From Azonexaceae bacterium (GTDB taxonomy: Bacteria > Pseudomonadota > Gammaproteobacteria > Burkholderiales > Rhodocyclaceae), in NCBI GenBank assembly GCA_009469665.1, contig SSTB01000050.1:1-24203 (forward strand): 24,203 nucleotides of DNA, given 5' to 3'. A program made the position numbers and the translations under genes. The notes beneath the pieces are model-generated. The model made no database searches and was not told where the DNA came from. It saw only the letters and a list, made by a program, of their open reading frames with translations. Below are positions 1 through 7,862 of the stretch, in pieces (the first letter of the stretch is position 1; every line of letters begins with the position of its first letter).

Positions 1-2222
1 GGCCTTGGCTGGCGCAGCAGGCGCAGGCTCGGGTACCACGGGGTGTCGGCGCGATTTTGTAGCCAGCGCCATTCGCCTTCGCTGGACAAGAGGAGCAGGG
101 TCGGTTTGCCCAGGGCGCCGGCCAGGTGGGCGATGGCGGTGTCGCAGGTGACCACGGCATCCAGCGCGGCGACGAGGGCCGCGGCTTGATCGAAATCGCT
201 CACTTCGGCCATGGGGTCCGTCAGGCGGCCGGCGGCGACCTGGTCCTGGCGCCAGGCTTCGGCGCCTTCCTTTTGCAGGCCGACCCAGGCGATGTCGGAT
301 GCGGCAAGCAGGGATTCCACCAGGGGCAGAGGGAGGTCGAAGCGGTGGCGGGTACGGGGCGGCTTGCCGCCGGACCAGCACAGGCCGATGCGCCGCCGGC
401 CGTCGTTGGGCAGGCGCTCGCGCCAGCGGCCGGATTGGGTCGGGTCGGGCAGGAGGTAGGGCGCGGGGCCGTGGCCCCAGCGCGCCAGGTCGAGGCCGAG
501 GATGCCGGCCAGGGAGAGCAGGGGCAGTTGCCAACGGAAGCCGGCATCGGCGGGAGGGGCGCTCAGAACATCGACGACGCCGGCCAGATTGCGGGCCAAG
601 AGCGCTGCCAGGGCCGGGCGGGCGACGAGGGCCACGCGGCGGAAGCGGGGGCGGACCAGGGGCAGGAGGCGGACGAACTGGAGGTTGTCGCCGTAGCCCT
701 GTTCGCAGAAGACCAGGAGGTCGTCGGCGGCGGGGTCGGGGGTTTCGCCCTTCCAGGCCGGAAGCCGGGAGGGCGAGGGGCGCAGCCGCTGGGGGCCGCC
801 CCGTTGCCAGCGGGATTCATAGAGGGCCCAGCCGGGATCGGTACAGCCCCGTTGCAGGAGGAAGCAGGCGTAGGCGAAGCGCCCTTCGGCGTAGTCCGGT
901 GCGCCGGCGACGACGGCGCGGTAGGCGGCGTCGGCTTCTCCGTCGCGGCCCAGCCAGGCCAGGGCATTGGCCCGGTGGGTGGCTAGGGCGGCATTGCCGG
1001 GGTCGGCAGCCAGCCCGCGTTCGAAGGCGGCGACGGCCGCCGCGTAGTCGAAGCGCTCCCGGGCGCAGATGCCCTCCTGGTTGGCCAGGTCGGGGCTGTC
1101 GATGCCGAAGCGGCGCGCCAGGGCGACGGCGTTGGCGGCATCGGCGAACCAGCCCTGGTCGAGGAAAACCTGGATCAGGGTGAGGTAGACCGCACCGTCA
1201 TCGGGTTTTTCCTCGACCAGGGTGGCAAGGAGGTCGACCGCGTCGCGCACGTCCCCGGCGGTGGCCTGGGCCTCAGCCAGGTTGGTGCGCACCAGGCGGT
1301 CCCCCGGCGCAAGGTCCAGGGCGGCGCGGAAGTGGCGGCAGGCGGCGGTGGCATCGCCCAGTTCCAGGCTCACGGCCCCCAGGTTGTTGAACACTTCGTA
1401 GGCCCGCCCGCCCCGGTCGACGACCGCCTGGTAGTGGGTCCGCGCCTCGGGGAGGCGGCCCAGGGACTGGAGGCAGGAGGCGAGGAGGCAGCGCGCTTCC
1501 AGGTGATCCGGCCGCAGTTCGCACAGGCGTTCGAGGAGGCTGGCCGCGTGCGCGCTGCGCCCTTCGTTCAGGGCCGCCTGGGCGGCGTCGGCAAGGACGG
1601 TCACGGTCATGTCGTCCTCGGGCGCCGCCACCCGGCGGCCCGCCGGCTTGATGACTTCCAGGGTGATCTGGATGCTGGAATAGACGTTCCAGCGGCTGTC
1701 GCCGGCTTCCCGCAGGGCGGCTTCGTCGATCTCTCCCCGGTTCAGACGATCGAGCCAGATCTGCCTTGGGGTGAGGGACGAGGAGACGATTTCGAAATCG
1801 ATGCCCAGGTAGCGGCCCAGGGGGGTGTTGGCGGCGCCGATGCGCTGGTATTCCGCATTGTTGCGGTGGCTGAAGAGGGCCAGGGTATCCGGCGTCACGG
1901 GCCGGACGTGAGTGGGGTCGCCGAGGAATTCGTCGGAGCGGGGATGGGGCACTTCGATATGGACAAGGGCACCGTCGCAGCACACCCGCCACAGCTCGCT
2001 CAGGATGGCCAGGAAGGTGGCCGGCTGCTGGCCCAGGTGTTCCAGGACGTGGATGAGCTTCACCGTATCCGCGGCGTCGTCCGGCCAGGGCCAGGGGGTC
2101 TTTTCCAGGTCGACGACCTGATCCGGCCCGCAAACGGGGGAGGCATCGACGTTGACGTAGCCGTCCATCTTGCGCTGGCCGCAGCCCAGGTTGAGTTTGA
2201 GTTTGGTCGGCTTGGGCGTCAC
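1..2222 (-). CDS. Methyltransferase-TPR-glycosyltransferase fusion (partial, C-terminus off window)
   Basis: The frame is open from a GTG at 2222-2220 to the left edge, giving about 740 visible codons. Three modules can be read. Residues 1 to about 195 are a class I SAM methyltransferase-like domain: it begins with the SAM-binding sequence LNLGCG, followed by an acidic NVD strand end and a HVLEHL motif. Residues of about 200-450 are TPR-like helical repeats (for example NNLGAVSLELGD). From about 500 there is a GT-B/heptosyltransferase-like domain with EQGYGDNLQFVR and CDTAIAHLAGALGKP. That last domain is collinear with the C-terminal domain of the upstream neighbour, so the two are paralogues. 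The GTG overlaps the neighbour's stop (GTGA), implying translational coupling. The internal ATG after residue 200 is in the same open frame, so I read one fused protein rather than two genes. A cytoplasmic role in flagellin glycan assembly or methylation is inferred from the flagellin next door; the substrate is unknown. Confidence 0.85.
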   Translation of the reverse strand, partial: MTPKPTKLKLNLGCGQRKMDGYVNVDASPVCGPDQVVDLEKTPWPWPDDAADTVKLIHVLEHLGQQPATFLAILSELWRVCCDGALVHIEVPHPRSDEFLGDPTHVRPVTPDTLALFSHRNNAEYQRIGAANTPLGRYLGIDFEIVSSSLTPRQIWLDRLNRGEIDEAALREAGDSRWNVYSSIQITLEVIKPAGRRVAAPEDDMTVTVLADAAQAALNEGRSAHAASLLERLCELRPDHLEARCLLASCLQSLGRLPEARTHYQAVVDRGGRAYEVFNNLGAVSLELGDATAACRHFRAALDLAPGDRLVRTNLAEAQATAGDVRDAVDLLATLVEEKPDDGAVYLTLIQVFLDQGWFADAANAVALARRFGIDSPDLANQEGICARERFDYAAAVAAFERGLAADPGNAALATHRANALAWLGRDGEADAAYRAVVAGAPDYAEGRFAYACFLLQRGCTDPGWALYESRWQRGGPQRLRPSPSRLPAWKGETPDPAADDLLVFCEQGYGDNLQFVRLLPLVRPRFRRVALVARPALAALLARNLAGVVDVLSAPPADAGFRWQLPLLSLAGILGLDLARWGHGPAPYLLPDPTQSGRWRERLPNDGRRRIGLCWSGGKPPRTRHRFDLPLPLVESLLAASDIAWVGLQKEGAEAWRQDQVAAGRLTDPMAEVSDFDQAAALVAALDAVVTCDTAIAHLAGALGKPTLLLLSSEGEWRWLQNRADTPWYPSLRLLRQPR

Positions 2223-4192
2223 GGCGATTCCTTGCAAGAAGAGAGGGCGGCGGCGAGGGGTCGGCCGCTGAGGTCGTGCAGCGCCGCCGCCGCCCGACGG
2301 ACGACGGGCGTCCAGTCACCGAAGGCTTCCTGGCGGAAGAGGCGCAGGGTGGGATACCAGGGGCTGTCTTCCCGGGGCGGCAGCCAGCGCCAGTCGGTGT
2401 CGTAGCGGTCGAGCATCCACACCGGCCGCGCCAGGGCGCCGGCCAGATGGGCCACCGCGGTATCCACCGAGATGACGAGGTCGAGCGCCTCGACCAGCGC
2501 CGCCGTGTCGGCGAAATCCCGCACCTCGGGCATGGGGTCGAGAAAACGCCCTCCCCAGCCCAGCGCGGCGATTTCCTCGGCGTCCTTGCCGAACTGGAGG
2601 TTGACCCAACTGACCCCCGGTACCGCCAGAAGCGGCTCCAGAGTCTTCAGGGCCACCGTCTTGGCGGAACGGTAGATGAAGGTCTCGCTGGTGGACCACA
2701 CCAGGCCCACCCGCAGCCCGGGCGCGGCCTGCAGCCGGGCGCGCCAGGGGGCGAGGCGGGCGGTGTCGGCCCGCAGGTAGGGTACCCGGGCGGGAATCGT
2801 CGCCACCCCGGTCGCGCAGCGCCAGGGCAGGGACAGCAAGGGAATGTGGGCGTCGTGGGGCGGGATGGGCTCGCCCCAGGGGATGACGCGGCACCAGTCG
2901 CTGCGGTAGCACGCCCCCAGCAGCGCCGCCAATTGATGCAGGGCGTAGAACACCACCCGGGCGCTGGGAAAGCGGGCGTGGATTTCGTCCAGGTAGCGTA
3001 CGAACTGGAGGTTGTCGCCGAAGCCCTGTTCGGCAAAGACGAAAAGGGTGCGGCCATCCAGGGGGCGACCGTCCCATTCCGGCGAAGTGAGCGCCGGCCG
3101 CTTGCCGGCCATCTGGGGCATCTTCCAGCGGCTCTCGTAATAGGGCCAGCCCTGCTCCAGCTCGCCCCGGTTGAGCTTGAGCAGGCCCAGGTTGAGTTCC
3201 GCCGAGGGGTGCCCCGGAACTTCAGCCAGCACGGCGCGAAAGAGCGCCTCCGCCTCGGAGAAGCGCCGCTGGCGCATGAGGAGGGCGCCATAATTGACCC
3301 GGGCGTCGGTGGAAGCGGGGTCGAGGGCCACCGCCCGGGCCAGCATGGCTTCGGCCTCGGCCAAAGCGTTGTTGCGTGAGAGGATGCAGCCCAGATTGGT
3401 GCGGGCCGCCACGAGGCCGGGATCGATTTCTGTGGCCCGGCCCAGGCAGGCCAGGGCCTCGTCCTCACGGCCCAGTTTGCCCAGGACCAGGGCGCGATTG
3501 TTGAGGGCCTCGGCGAAATCGGGGTCCAGGGCCGTGGCGCGCTCGTAGGCGGCCAGGGCCTCGCTCATGCGGGACTGGGCCGCCAGGGCGTTGCCGAGGA
3601 AGAACCAGGCGACGGGGGGAGCATCCCCCCCTGCCGTCAGGCGCTGCCAGAGCGCGAGGTGCTCGCTGGCGCCACCGTTCAGTTCCAGGAGCACGCCCAG
3701 GTCGTTGAGGTAGGCGGGATGGTCGGGGCGCAGGGAGAGGGCGGCGAAGTAGTCGGCCGCCGCCCGCTGCCAGTCGCCCTTCGCCTGATGAAGGTCGCCG
3801 GAGAGCTTCAGGACATCGTCGGCCTGCTCCCGCACCCGCGCCAGGGCGGCCAGGGCCTCGTCGGTCCTGCCCTGCACGTGGAGGCTGCGGGCCAGATTGA
3901 AGTGCAGATTGTCGTCCCCGCCAGTCAACGCAAGGGCACGGCGCAGCACTGATTCGGCCTCGGCGGCGCGCCCGGCCGTGGTGAGGGCGGCACCGTAGTC
4001 GGACTGGATGCGCCCGTCGTCCGGCGCCAGGGAAGCCGCCCGGGCCAGATGATCGACCCCGCCGGCCAGGTCGCCCCGGTCGATGCGCACCAGGCCCAGG
4101 GCAGCCCATAGTCCGGCCTGGTCGGGGCGCCCGGCCAGCGCGGCGCGCACCTCCTCCTCGACCCGGGCCAACTCGGCATCCTGCTGGCTCAT
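2219..4192 (-). CDS. TPR-repeat glycosyltransferase, putative flagellin-modifying
   Basis: This is a 657-residue protein. Residues of about 5-340 are tandem TPR units of about 34 residues with the usual W/L-G-Y-A-P spacing (for example YERATALDPDFAEALNNRA). From about 380 follows a GT-B/heptosyltransferase-like domain with EQGFGDNLQFVRYL, a GLVWS strand and SVDTAVAHLAGALARPVW, ending in the SPWYPTLRLFRQ block typical of the TPR-containing glycosyltransferase family. The ATG at 4192 is preceded by GAGGA about seven bases upstream. It is the first gene of a minus-strand unit divergent from flagellin and overlaps the next gene by four bases. The family is predicted to transfer sugars from nucleotide donors in the cytoplasm. 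Flagellin is the natural acceptor candidate because of the location and its Ser/Thr-rich centre, but this is inference. O-antigen or other surface glycan work is the alternative. Confidence 0.88.
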   Translation of the reverse strand: MSQQDAELARVEEEVRAALAGRPDQAGLWAALGLVRIDRGDLAGGVDHLARAASLAPDDGRIQSDYGAALTTAGRAAEAESVLRRALALTGGDDNLHFNLARSLHVQGRTDEALAALARVREQADDVLKLSGDLHQAKGDWQRAAADYFAALSLRPDHPAYLNDLGVLLELNGGASEHLALWQRLTAGGDAPPVAWFFLGNALAAQSRMSEALAAYERATALDPDFAEALNNRALVLGKLGREDEALACLGRATEIDPGLVAARTNLGCILSRNNALAEAEAMLARAVALDPASTDARVNYGALLMRQRRFSEAEALFRAVLAEVPGHPSAELNLGLLKLNRGELEQGWPYYESRWKMPQMAGKRPALTSPEWDGRPLDGRTLFVFAEQGFGDNLQFVRYLDEIHARFPSARVVFYALHQLAALLGACYRSDWCRVIPWGEPIPPHDAHIPLLSLPWRCATGVATIPARVPYLRADTARLAPWRARLQAAPGLRVGLVWSTSETFIYRSAKTVALKTLEPLLAVPGVSWVNLQFGKDAEEIAALGWGGRFLDPMPEVRDFADTAALVEALDLVISVDTAVAHLAGALARPVWMLDRYDTDWRWLPPREDSPWYPTLRLFRQEAFGDWTPVVRRAAAALHDLSGRPLAAALSSCKESP

Positions 4193-4227
4193 TGCGCGTC
4201 CTCGCCCTCAATTTTTTATCCGCGGCG

Positions 4228-4254
4228 AGTGTAGCACTCCCGGGAAACGGACAA
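4228..4254 (-). promoter_or_regulatory. Candidate sigma-70 promoter for the TPR-glycosyltransferase operon
   Basis: On the minus strand, TTGTCC (4254-4249) and TACACT (4233-4228) are separated by 15 bases. The short spacer is partly offset by an extended -10 (TGC directly before TACACT). It lies 36-62 bases before the ATG at 4192. This is a consensus match by eye only. Confidence 0.4.
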
Positions 4255-4289
4255 AGCGCCCCCCGGGAACGTGGCTGGCGGGGGGCGCT
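4255..4289. repeat. Perfect 10-bp inverted repeat between divergent promoters
   Basis: AGCGCCCCCC (4255-4264) and GGGGGGCGCT (4280-4289) are exact reverse complements around a 15-base loop. The element sits between the minus-strand -35 candidate (4249-4254) and the flagellin sigma-28 -35 element (4311). No T-run follows on either strand, so it is not an intrinsic terminator. It could be an operator or a structural insulator. Confidence 0.6.
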
Positions 4290-4310
4290 CAAAAATGTGG
4301 ACGAAGGGCC

Positions 4311-4337
4311 TAAAGTTTCTTTCCAGGGCGTCGTAAT
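4311..4337 (+). promoter_or_regulatory. Sigma-28 (FliA) promoter of flagellin
   Basis: TAAAGTTT at 4311-4318 is an exact match to the FliA -35 consensus. After 11 bases comes GTCGTAAT (4330-4337), a partial match to GCCGATAA. The spacing is canonical. It lies about 75 bases before the flagellin ATG, giving a leader with a strong ribosome-binding site. Confidence 0.8.
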
Positions 4338-4411
4338 TGGGTCCAAGGGAGCAATCCCGCAACATCTTCGACCCATCGGAGATTCAGTCACCGGAACCGA
4401 GGAGAATCCAA

Positions 4412-5206
4412 ATGCCTGCCTCAATCGTCTTCACCAACGTGTATTCGCTCAACTCCCAACGCCATCTGAACAAGAATGCGATGGGCCTTTCCACCGCCAT
4501 CGAGCGCCTGTCTTCCGGCCTGCGGGTTAACTCCTCCCTGGACGACGCCGCCGGTCTGGCCGTCGCCTCCAAGATGGAAGCCCAGGCCCGCGGCCTGACC
4601 GTCGCCATGCGCAACGCCTCCGACGGCATTTCCTACGCGCAAACCGCCGACAGCGCACTGGCCAGCGTCAGCGAAATGTTGCAGCGTATGCGCGAACTGG
4701 CCACCCAGTCGCTCAACGGCGCCATCGGCGACACCGAGCGGGGCTTCATCAACAACGAATTCTCGCAGCTCCAGGCGGAAGCCAACCGCGTGCAGGGCGC
4801 CGCCCAGATCAACGGTACCAGCGTCTTCGGCAGCTTCACCTTCCAGGTCGGCTCCAACGCTTCCGATACCCTGTCGGCCACCTTTACCAGCACCGACATC
4901 ACCGGGACCGACGTCTCCACCACCGGCGGCGCCTCGACGGCCCTGTCCAGTGTCGATGCCTGGATCAACTCCATGGCCTCCCAGCGTTCCACCATCGGTG
5001 GCGTCAATTCCCGCCTGAACAGCACCATTACCTACCTGGAATCGGCCCGTGAGAACCAGACCGCTGCCCGCAGCCGGATCATGGACGCGGACTTCGCTTC
5101 CGAAACCGCTTCGCTGACCCGCTACCAGATCCTGCAGCAGGCCGGCACGGCAATGGTGTCCCAGGCCAACGCGATTCCCAACAACGTCCTCAGCCTGCTC
5201 CGCTAA
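4412..5206 (+). CDS. fliC: Flagellin (filament subunit)
   Basis: This 264-residue flagellin polymerises into the filament after export by the flagellar type III apparatus. The conserved N-terminal D0/D1 helices are clear: NSQRHLNKNAMGLSTAIERL, then LSSGLRVNSSLDDAAGLAVA and RMRELATQS. The C-terminal D1/D0 ends in the usual LRYQ-type segment (SLTRYQILQQAGTAMVSQAN) and VLSLLR. The centre (about residues 145-195) is short and Ser/Thr-rich with no D2/D3 domains, which makes this a minimal flagellin. The start was chosen at 4412 because GAGGAG stands seven bases upstream and the N-terminus then matches the family; an upstream in-frame ATG at 4337 would add 25 unrelated residues. It is driven by the sigma-28 promoter at 4311. 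The adjacent glycosyltransferases make O-glycosylation of the centre plausible. Confidence 0.97.
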   Translation: MPASIVFTNVYSLNSQRHLNKNAMGLSTAIERLSSGLRVNSSLDDAAGLAVASKMEAQARGLTVAMRNASDGISYAQTADSALASVSEMLQRMRELATQSLNGAIGDTERGFINNEFSQLQAEANRVQGAAQINGTSVFGSFTFQVGSNASDTLSATFTSTDITGTDVSTTGGASTALSSVDAWINSMASQRSTIGGVNSRLNSTITYLESARENQTAARSRIMDADFASETASLTRYQILQQAGTAMVSQANAIPNNVLSLLR

Positions 5207-5236
5207 GCACGACGGGAACGACCTAAGGAAGACCGG

Positions 5237-5267
5237 ATCGGCCCCCGCCGCGCAGGCCGGGGCCGAT
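5237..5267 (+). repeat. Hairpin in the fliC-flaG intergenic region
   Basis: ATCGGCCCC (5237-5245) pairs perfectly with GGGGCCGAT (5259-5267) across a 13-base loop. No T-run follows. Its place after a highly expressed gene suggests an mRNA 3' stabiliser or partial terminator lowering flaG/fliD expression relative to flagellin; this is inference. Confidence 0.55.
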
Positions 5268-5292
5268 TCGCCGCAACACACAGGGGAACATC

Positions 5293-5718
5293 ATGGCCAT
5301 CTCATCGGTTACCGCCCAGGGCGTCGTTCCGCTGCCCCTGCCCGGCCAGGGAGCTCGGACCGAAGCCAACCTGCCTCAAGACGCCGCCAGTGCCCGCGTA
5401 CAAGGCGTCGACGGTCAGGAATCCGTCGTCGCCGCCGTGGATAAGCGCTCGGTGGCGGTCAATGCCCAGAAGTCCGAGGCCCGCGACGAGCCCGACGCCA
5501 AGACGGTGCGCGACGCCGTGGAGCGGGTGAAGAAATTCGTCGAAAGCGCCGCCAGCGATGTACAGTTCTCTGTCGACGAAGATAGTGGCATTCGCGTCAT
5601 CAAGGTCGTCGACAAGGAAACCAAGGAAGTCATCCGGCAGATGCCGTCCAAGGAAGTGGTCGAACTGGCCAAGGCCCTGGACAAGCTTCAGGGACTCATC
5701 ATCAAGCAGACCGCCTGA
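5293..5718 (+). CDS. flaG: Flagellar protein FlaG
   Basis: This 141-residue protein has a variable, polar N-terminal half (about 1-75) and a conserved FlaG domain (about 75-141). The domain contains FVESAASDVQFSVDEDSG, a VVDKETKEVIRQMPSKEVV segment and a C-terminal LDKLQGLIIKQTA helix. FlaG family proteins affect filament length and sit between flagellin and the cap gene in many polar flagellates, as here. A GGGGAA ribosome-binding site lies about seven bases before the ATG. It is probably cotranscribed with fliD, which starts 31 bases downstream. The biochemical role of the family is poorly defined. Confidence 0.93.
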   Translation: MAISSVTAQGVVPLPLPGQGARTEANLPQDAASARVQGVDGQESVVAAVDKRSVAVNAQKSEARDEPDAKTVRDAVERVKKFVESAASDVQFSVDEDSGIRVIKVVDKETKEVIRQMPSKEVVELAKALDKLQGLIIKQTA

Positions 5719-5749
5719 CCGGCGGCGGTCCCGCGGCAAGGAGGGCGCC

Positions 5750-7120
5750 ATGCCCAGCGTCTCATCCCTCGGTGTCGGAACCGGGATCGATCTCAGTTCC
5801 CTCCTGAGCAAACTGGTGGCCGCAGAAAGCGTGCCCATCACCCAGCTCAATACCCGGCAGACGAGCTTCAAGAATCAGCTCTCGGCCATCGGGCGTATCC
5901 AGAGCGCTGTCGAGACCTTCGCCAGCGCCGCCCAGGACATCGCCACCGAGGCCGGATTCAAGGGCTTTTCCGCCACCGTGGCGGACGAGGAGTACGCCTC
6001 CGCCTCCGCCACCGGCTATGCCGCGCCCGGCAGTTTCTCGCTGCGCGTGGAACAGCTCGCCCAAGCCAACAAGCTCCTGTCCTCCACCGCCCCTTCGGTT
6101 TCGGCCGGAACGCTCACCCTGGAACTGGGTGATATCTCCGGCGGCAGTTTTGTCGCCAAGAGCGGCACTTCCCCGGTCACCATCAATTTCACCGGCAGCA
6201 CCATCGAAGAACTGCGGGCAGCAATCAACGATGCCGACATCGGCATCTCGGCCACCATCATCAATGGTGCAGGCGGCAAGCAGCTCATGCTCACCAGCGA
6301 CGAGACTGGGGTGGAAAACACCATTCGCCTCACAGGTTCGGGCGGCCTGGTGGACCTCACCTACGACCCCATCAGCCCCAGCGTCGCCTTCACCGAGAAG
6401 TCCGTCGCCCAGGATGCCGAAGCCTACGTCGAGGGCGTTCTGGTCACTTCATCGACCAACACCCTGTCCGAGGCCATGACCGGCGTGACCCTCACGCTCA
6501 AGAAGGCCCACGACCCGCTGCAACCGACCGACGCCACGACGCTGACCATCGGCAACGACAACGCCGGCATGATCGAACGCATCCAGGCCTTCGTCACGGC
6601 CTGGAACGACCTCAACAGCTTGTCCAAGGAGCTGACCAAGTACGACACCACAACCCAGTCCGGTTCGGTCCTGACGGGCGACGGCACGGTCAGCACGGTC
6701 AACAACAAGCTGCGGGAAGTGCTCTTTTCCTCCCCCAGCGGCATCAGCACCGCCTACCCCACCCTGGCCGACCTGGGAATCTCGCTGCAATCCGACGGCA
6801 GCCTGCTTCTGGACGAAGACCAATTCAGCGAGGCCCTGGCCGCCAATCTGAGCGGCGTCAGCAGCACCGTCACGGCCTTCGGTTCGGCCTTCCAGACCGC
6901 CGCCGAAGCCCTGGTGGACCTGGAAGGAACCATCACCATCCGCCAGGCGTCCCTGGATACGCTCATCGACAACCTGGAGACGCGGCGCGAGGAGTTGCAG
7001 CGCCGGGTCGATGCGGTCGAGGCGCGCTACTCCAAGCAGTTCACGGCCCTGGACAAGCTGATGAGCCAGTTGCAAACCCAGTCCGCCTACCTGACGCAAC
7101 AACTGGCCAGCCTCGGTTGA
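5750..7120 (+). CDS. fliD: Flagellar filament cap protein FliD (HAP2)
   Basis: This 456-residue protein is the usual size for FliD. The N-terminus SVSSLGVGTGIDLSSLLSKL is the family signature, followed by the D0/D1 coiled region (LNTRQTSFKNQLSAIG), a long beta-rich centre (about 90-330) and a C-terminal coiled coil (about 400-456, DNLETRREELQRRVDAVEAR). FliD caps the growing filament and promotes flagellin folding at the tip. The start at 5750 has AAGGAGGG about four bases upstream; the frame is open further left but that part overlaps flaG in another frame and does not look like FliD. fliS follows after 17 bases, consistent with a fliDST unit. Confidence 0.96.
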   Translation: MPSVSSLGVGTGIDLSSLLSKLVAAESVPITQLNTRQTSFKNQLSAIGRIQSAVETFASAAQDIATEAGFKGFSATVADEEYASASATGYAAPGSFSLRVEQLAQANKLLSSTAPSVSAGTLTLELGDISGGSFVAKSGTSPVTINFTGSTIEELRAAINDADIGISATIINGAGGKQLMLTSDETGVENTIRLTGSGGLVDLTYDPISPSVAFTEKSVAQDAEAYVEGVLVTSSTNTLSEAMTGVTLTLKKAHDPLQPTDATTLTIGNDNAGMIERIQAFVTAWNDLNSLSKELTKYDTTTQSGSVLTGDGTVSTVNNKLREVLFSSPSGISTAYPTLADLGISLQSDGSLLLDEDQFSEALAANLSGVSSTVTAFGSAFQTAAEALVDLEGTITIRQASLDTLIDNLETRREELQRRVDAVEARYSKQFTALDKLMSQLQTQSAYLTQQLASLG

Positions 7121-7137
7121 TCGGGTAAGATAGCCCC

Positions 7138-7563
7138 ATGTTCGCCTCCCAGCTCAATCCGCTCAAAGCCTACGAAACCGTTGGGCTCGAGACCGCCGTC
7201 CGCTCGGCAAGTCCCTACCAGCTCATCCTGATGCTTTTCGACGGGGCCAAGCAGGCCCTCGCCGGCGCCCGCTACGGCATGGAAGCCGGGGACATTCCCA
7301 AGAAGGGCATGGCCATTTCCAAGGCCATCGACATCATCCAGAACGGCCTGCGGGCGAGCATCAATCTCGAAGGCGGCGGCAAGCTTTCCGAAGACCTCTG
7401 CGCCCTCTACGACTACATGGGGCGGCGCCTCCTGCACGCCAATCTGCACAACGACCTCGCCGCCCTGGACGAGGTCGCCCGCCTGCTGGGCGAAATCCAT
7501 TCGGCCTGGGTCGAAATCGGCGACAAGGTCAGCGACGGCCCCGCCGCCAGCACCGCGCCCTGA
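7138..7563 (+). CDS. fliS: Flagellin export chaperone FliS
   Basis: This 141-residue, all-helical protein carries the FliS signature: AYETVGLETAVRSASPYQLI, then LMLFDGAKQALAGAR, and later KAIDIIQNGLRASINLEGGG with LYDYMGRRLLHAN. FliS binds the C-terminal D0 helix of newly made flagellin in the cytoplasm and prevents premature polymerisation. It is the usual length, with a short Ala/Ser/Pro tail. The ribosome-binding site is weak; the gene begins 17 bases after fliD and ends 7 bases before fliT, so coupling within one mRNA is likely. Confidence 0.95.
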   Translation: MFASQLNPLKAYETVGLETAVRSASPYQLILMLFDGAKQALAGARYGMEAGDIPKKGMAISKAIDIIQNGLRASINLEGGGKLSEDLCALYDYMGRRLLHANLHNDLAALDEVARLLGEIHSAWVEIGDKVSDGPAASTAP

Positions 7564-7570
7564 ATTCGCC

Positions 7571-7861
7571 ATGGCCGCCTACCTGGACAGCCTCCGGGCT
7601 CTCGCCGGGCACGCGGAACAGCTCCTGAACCTGGCCCAGGGCGGCCAGTGGGAGGCCCTGGCTGAGGAGGCACCCCGCCACCAGCTTCTTTTTGAAGCCT
7701 TTGCCCGATCGGGTGCTCCGGTCCTGGATGCCGCCGATCGCGCTGAAGCCAGGTCGCTCCTGGCGGCCACCCTGGATCGTCATGCGGCGTTATCCGGACA
7801 CGCCCTTCCCTGGCTGGCTGACGTGGGCCACCTGCTGGAGACCCTGGGCAGACCGGCTTAG
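7571..7861 (+). CDS. fliT: FliT-like export chaperone
   Basis: This is a small (96-residue) helical protein. Its size, all-alpha character (YLDSLRALAGHAEQLLNLAQ, EEAPRHQLLFEAF, ATLDRHAAL) and position directly after fliS fit FliT, the chaperone of FliD that in enterics also restrains FlhDC. Sequence motifs in this family are weak, so the call rests largely on context. The gene starts seven bases after the fliS stop, and its stop codon (7859-7861) almost touches the ATG of the next gene at 7863. Confidence 0.75.
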   Translation: MAAYLDSLRALAGHAEQLLNLAQGGQWEALAEEAPRHQLLFEAFARSGAPVLDAADRAEARSLLAATLDRHAALSGHALPWLADVGHLLETLGRPA

Positions 7862-7862
7862 G

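Noticed and set aside
4255..4289. Intrinsic terminator
   Set aside because: The stem is strong but neither side is followed by a T-run, and the genes on both sides point away from it.
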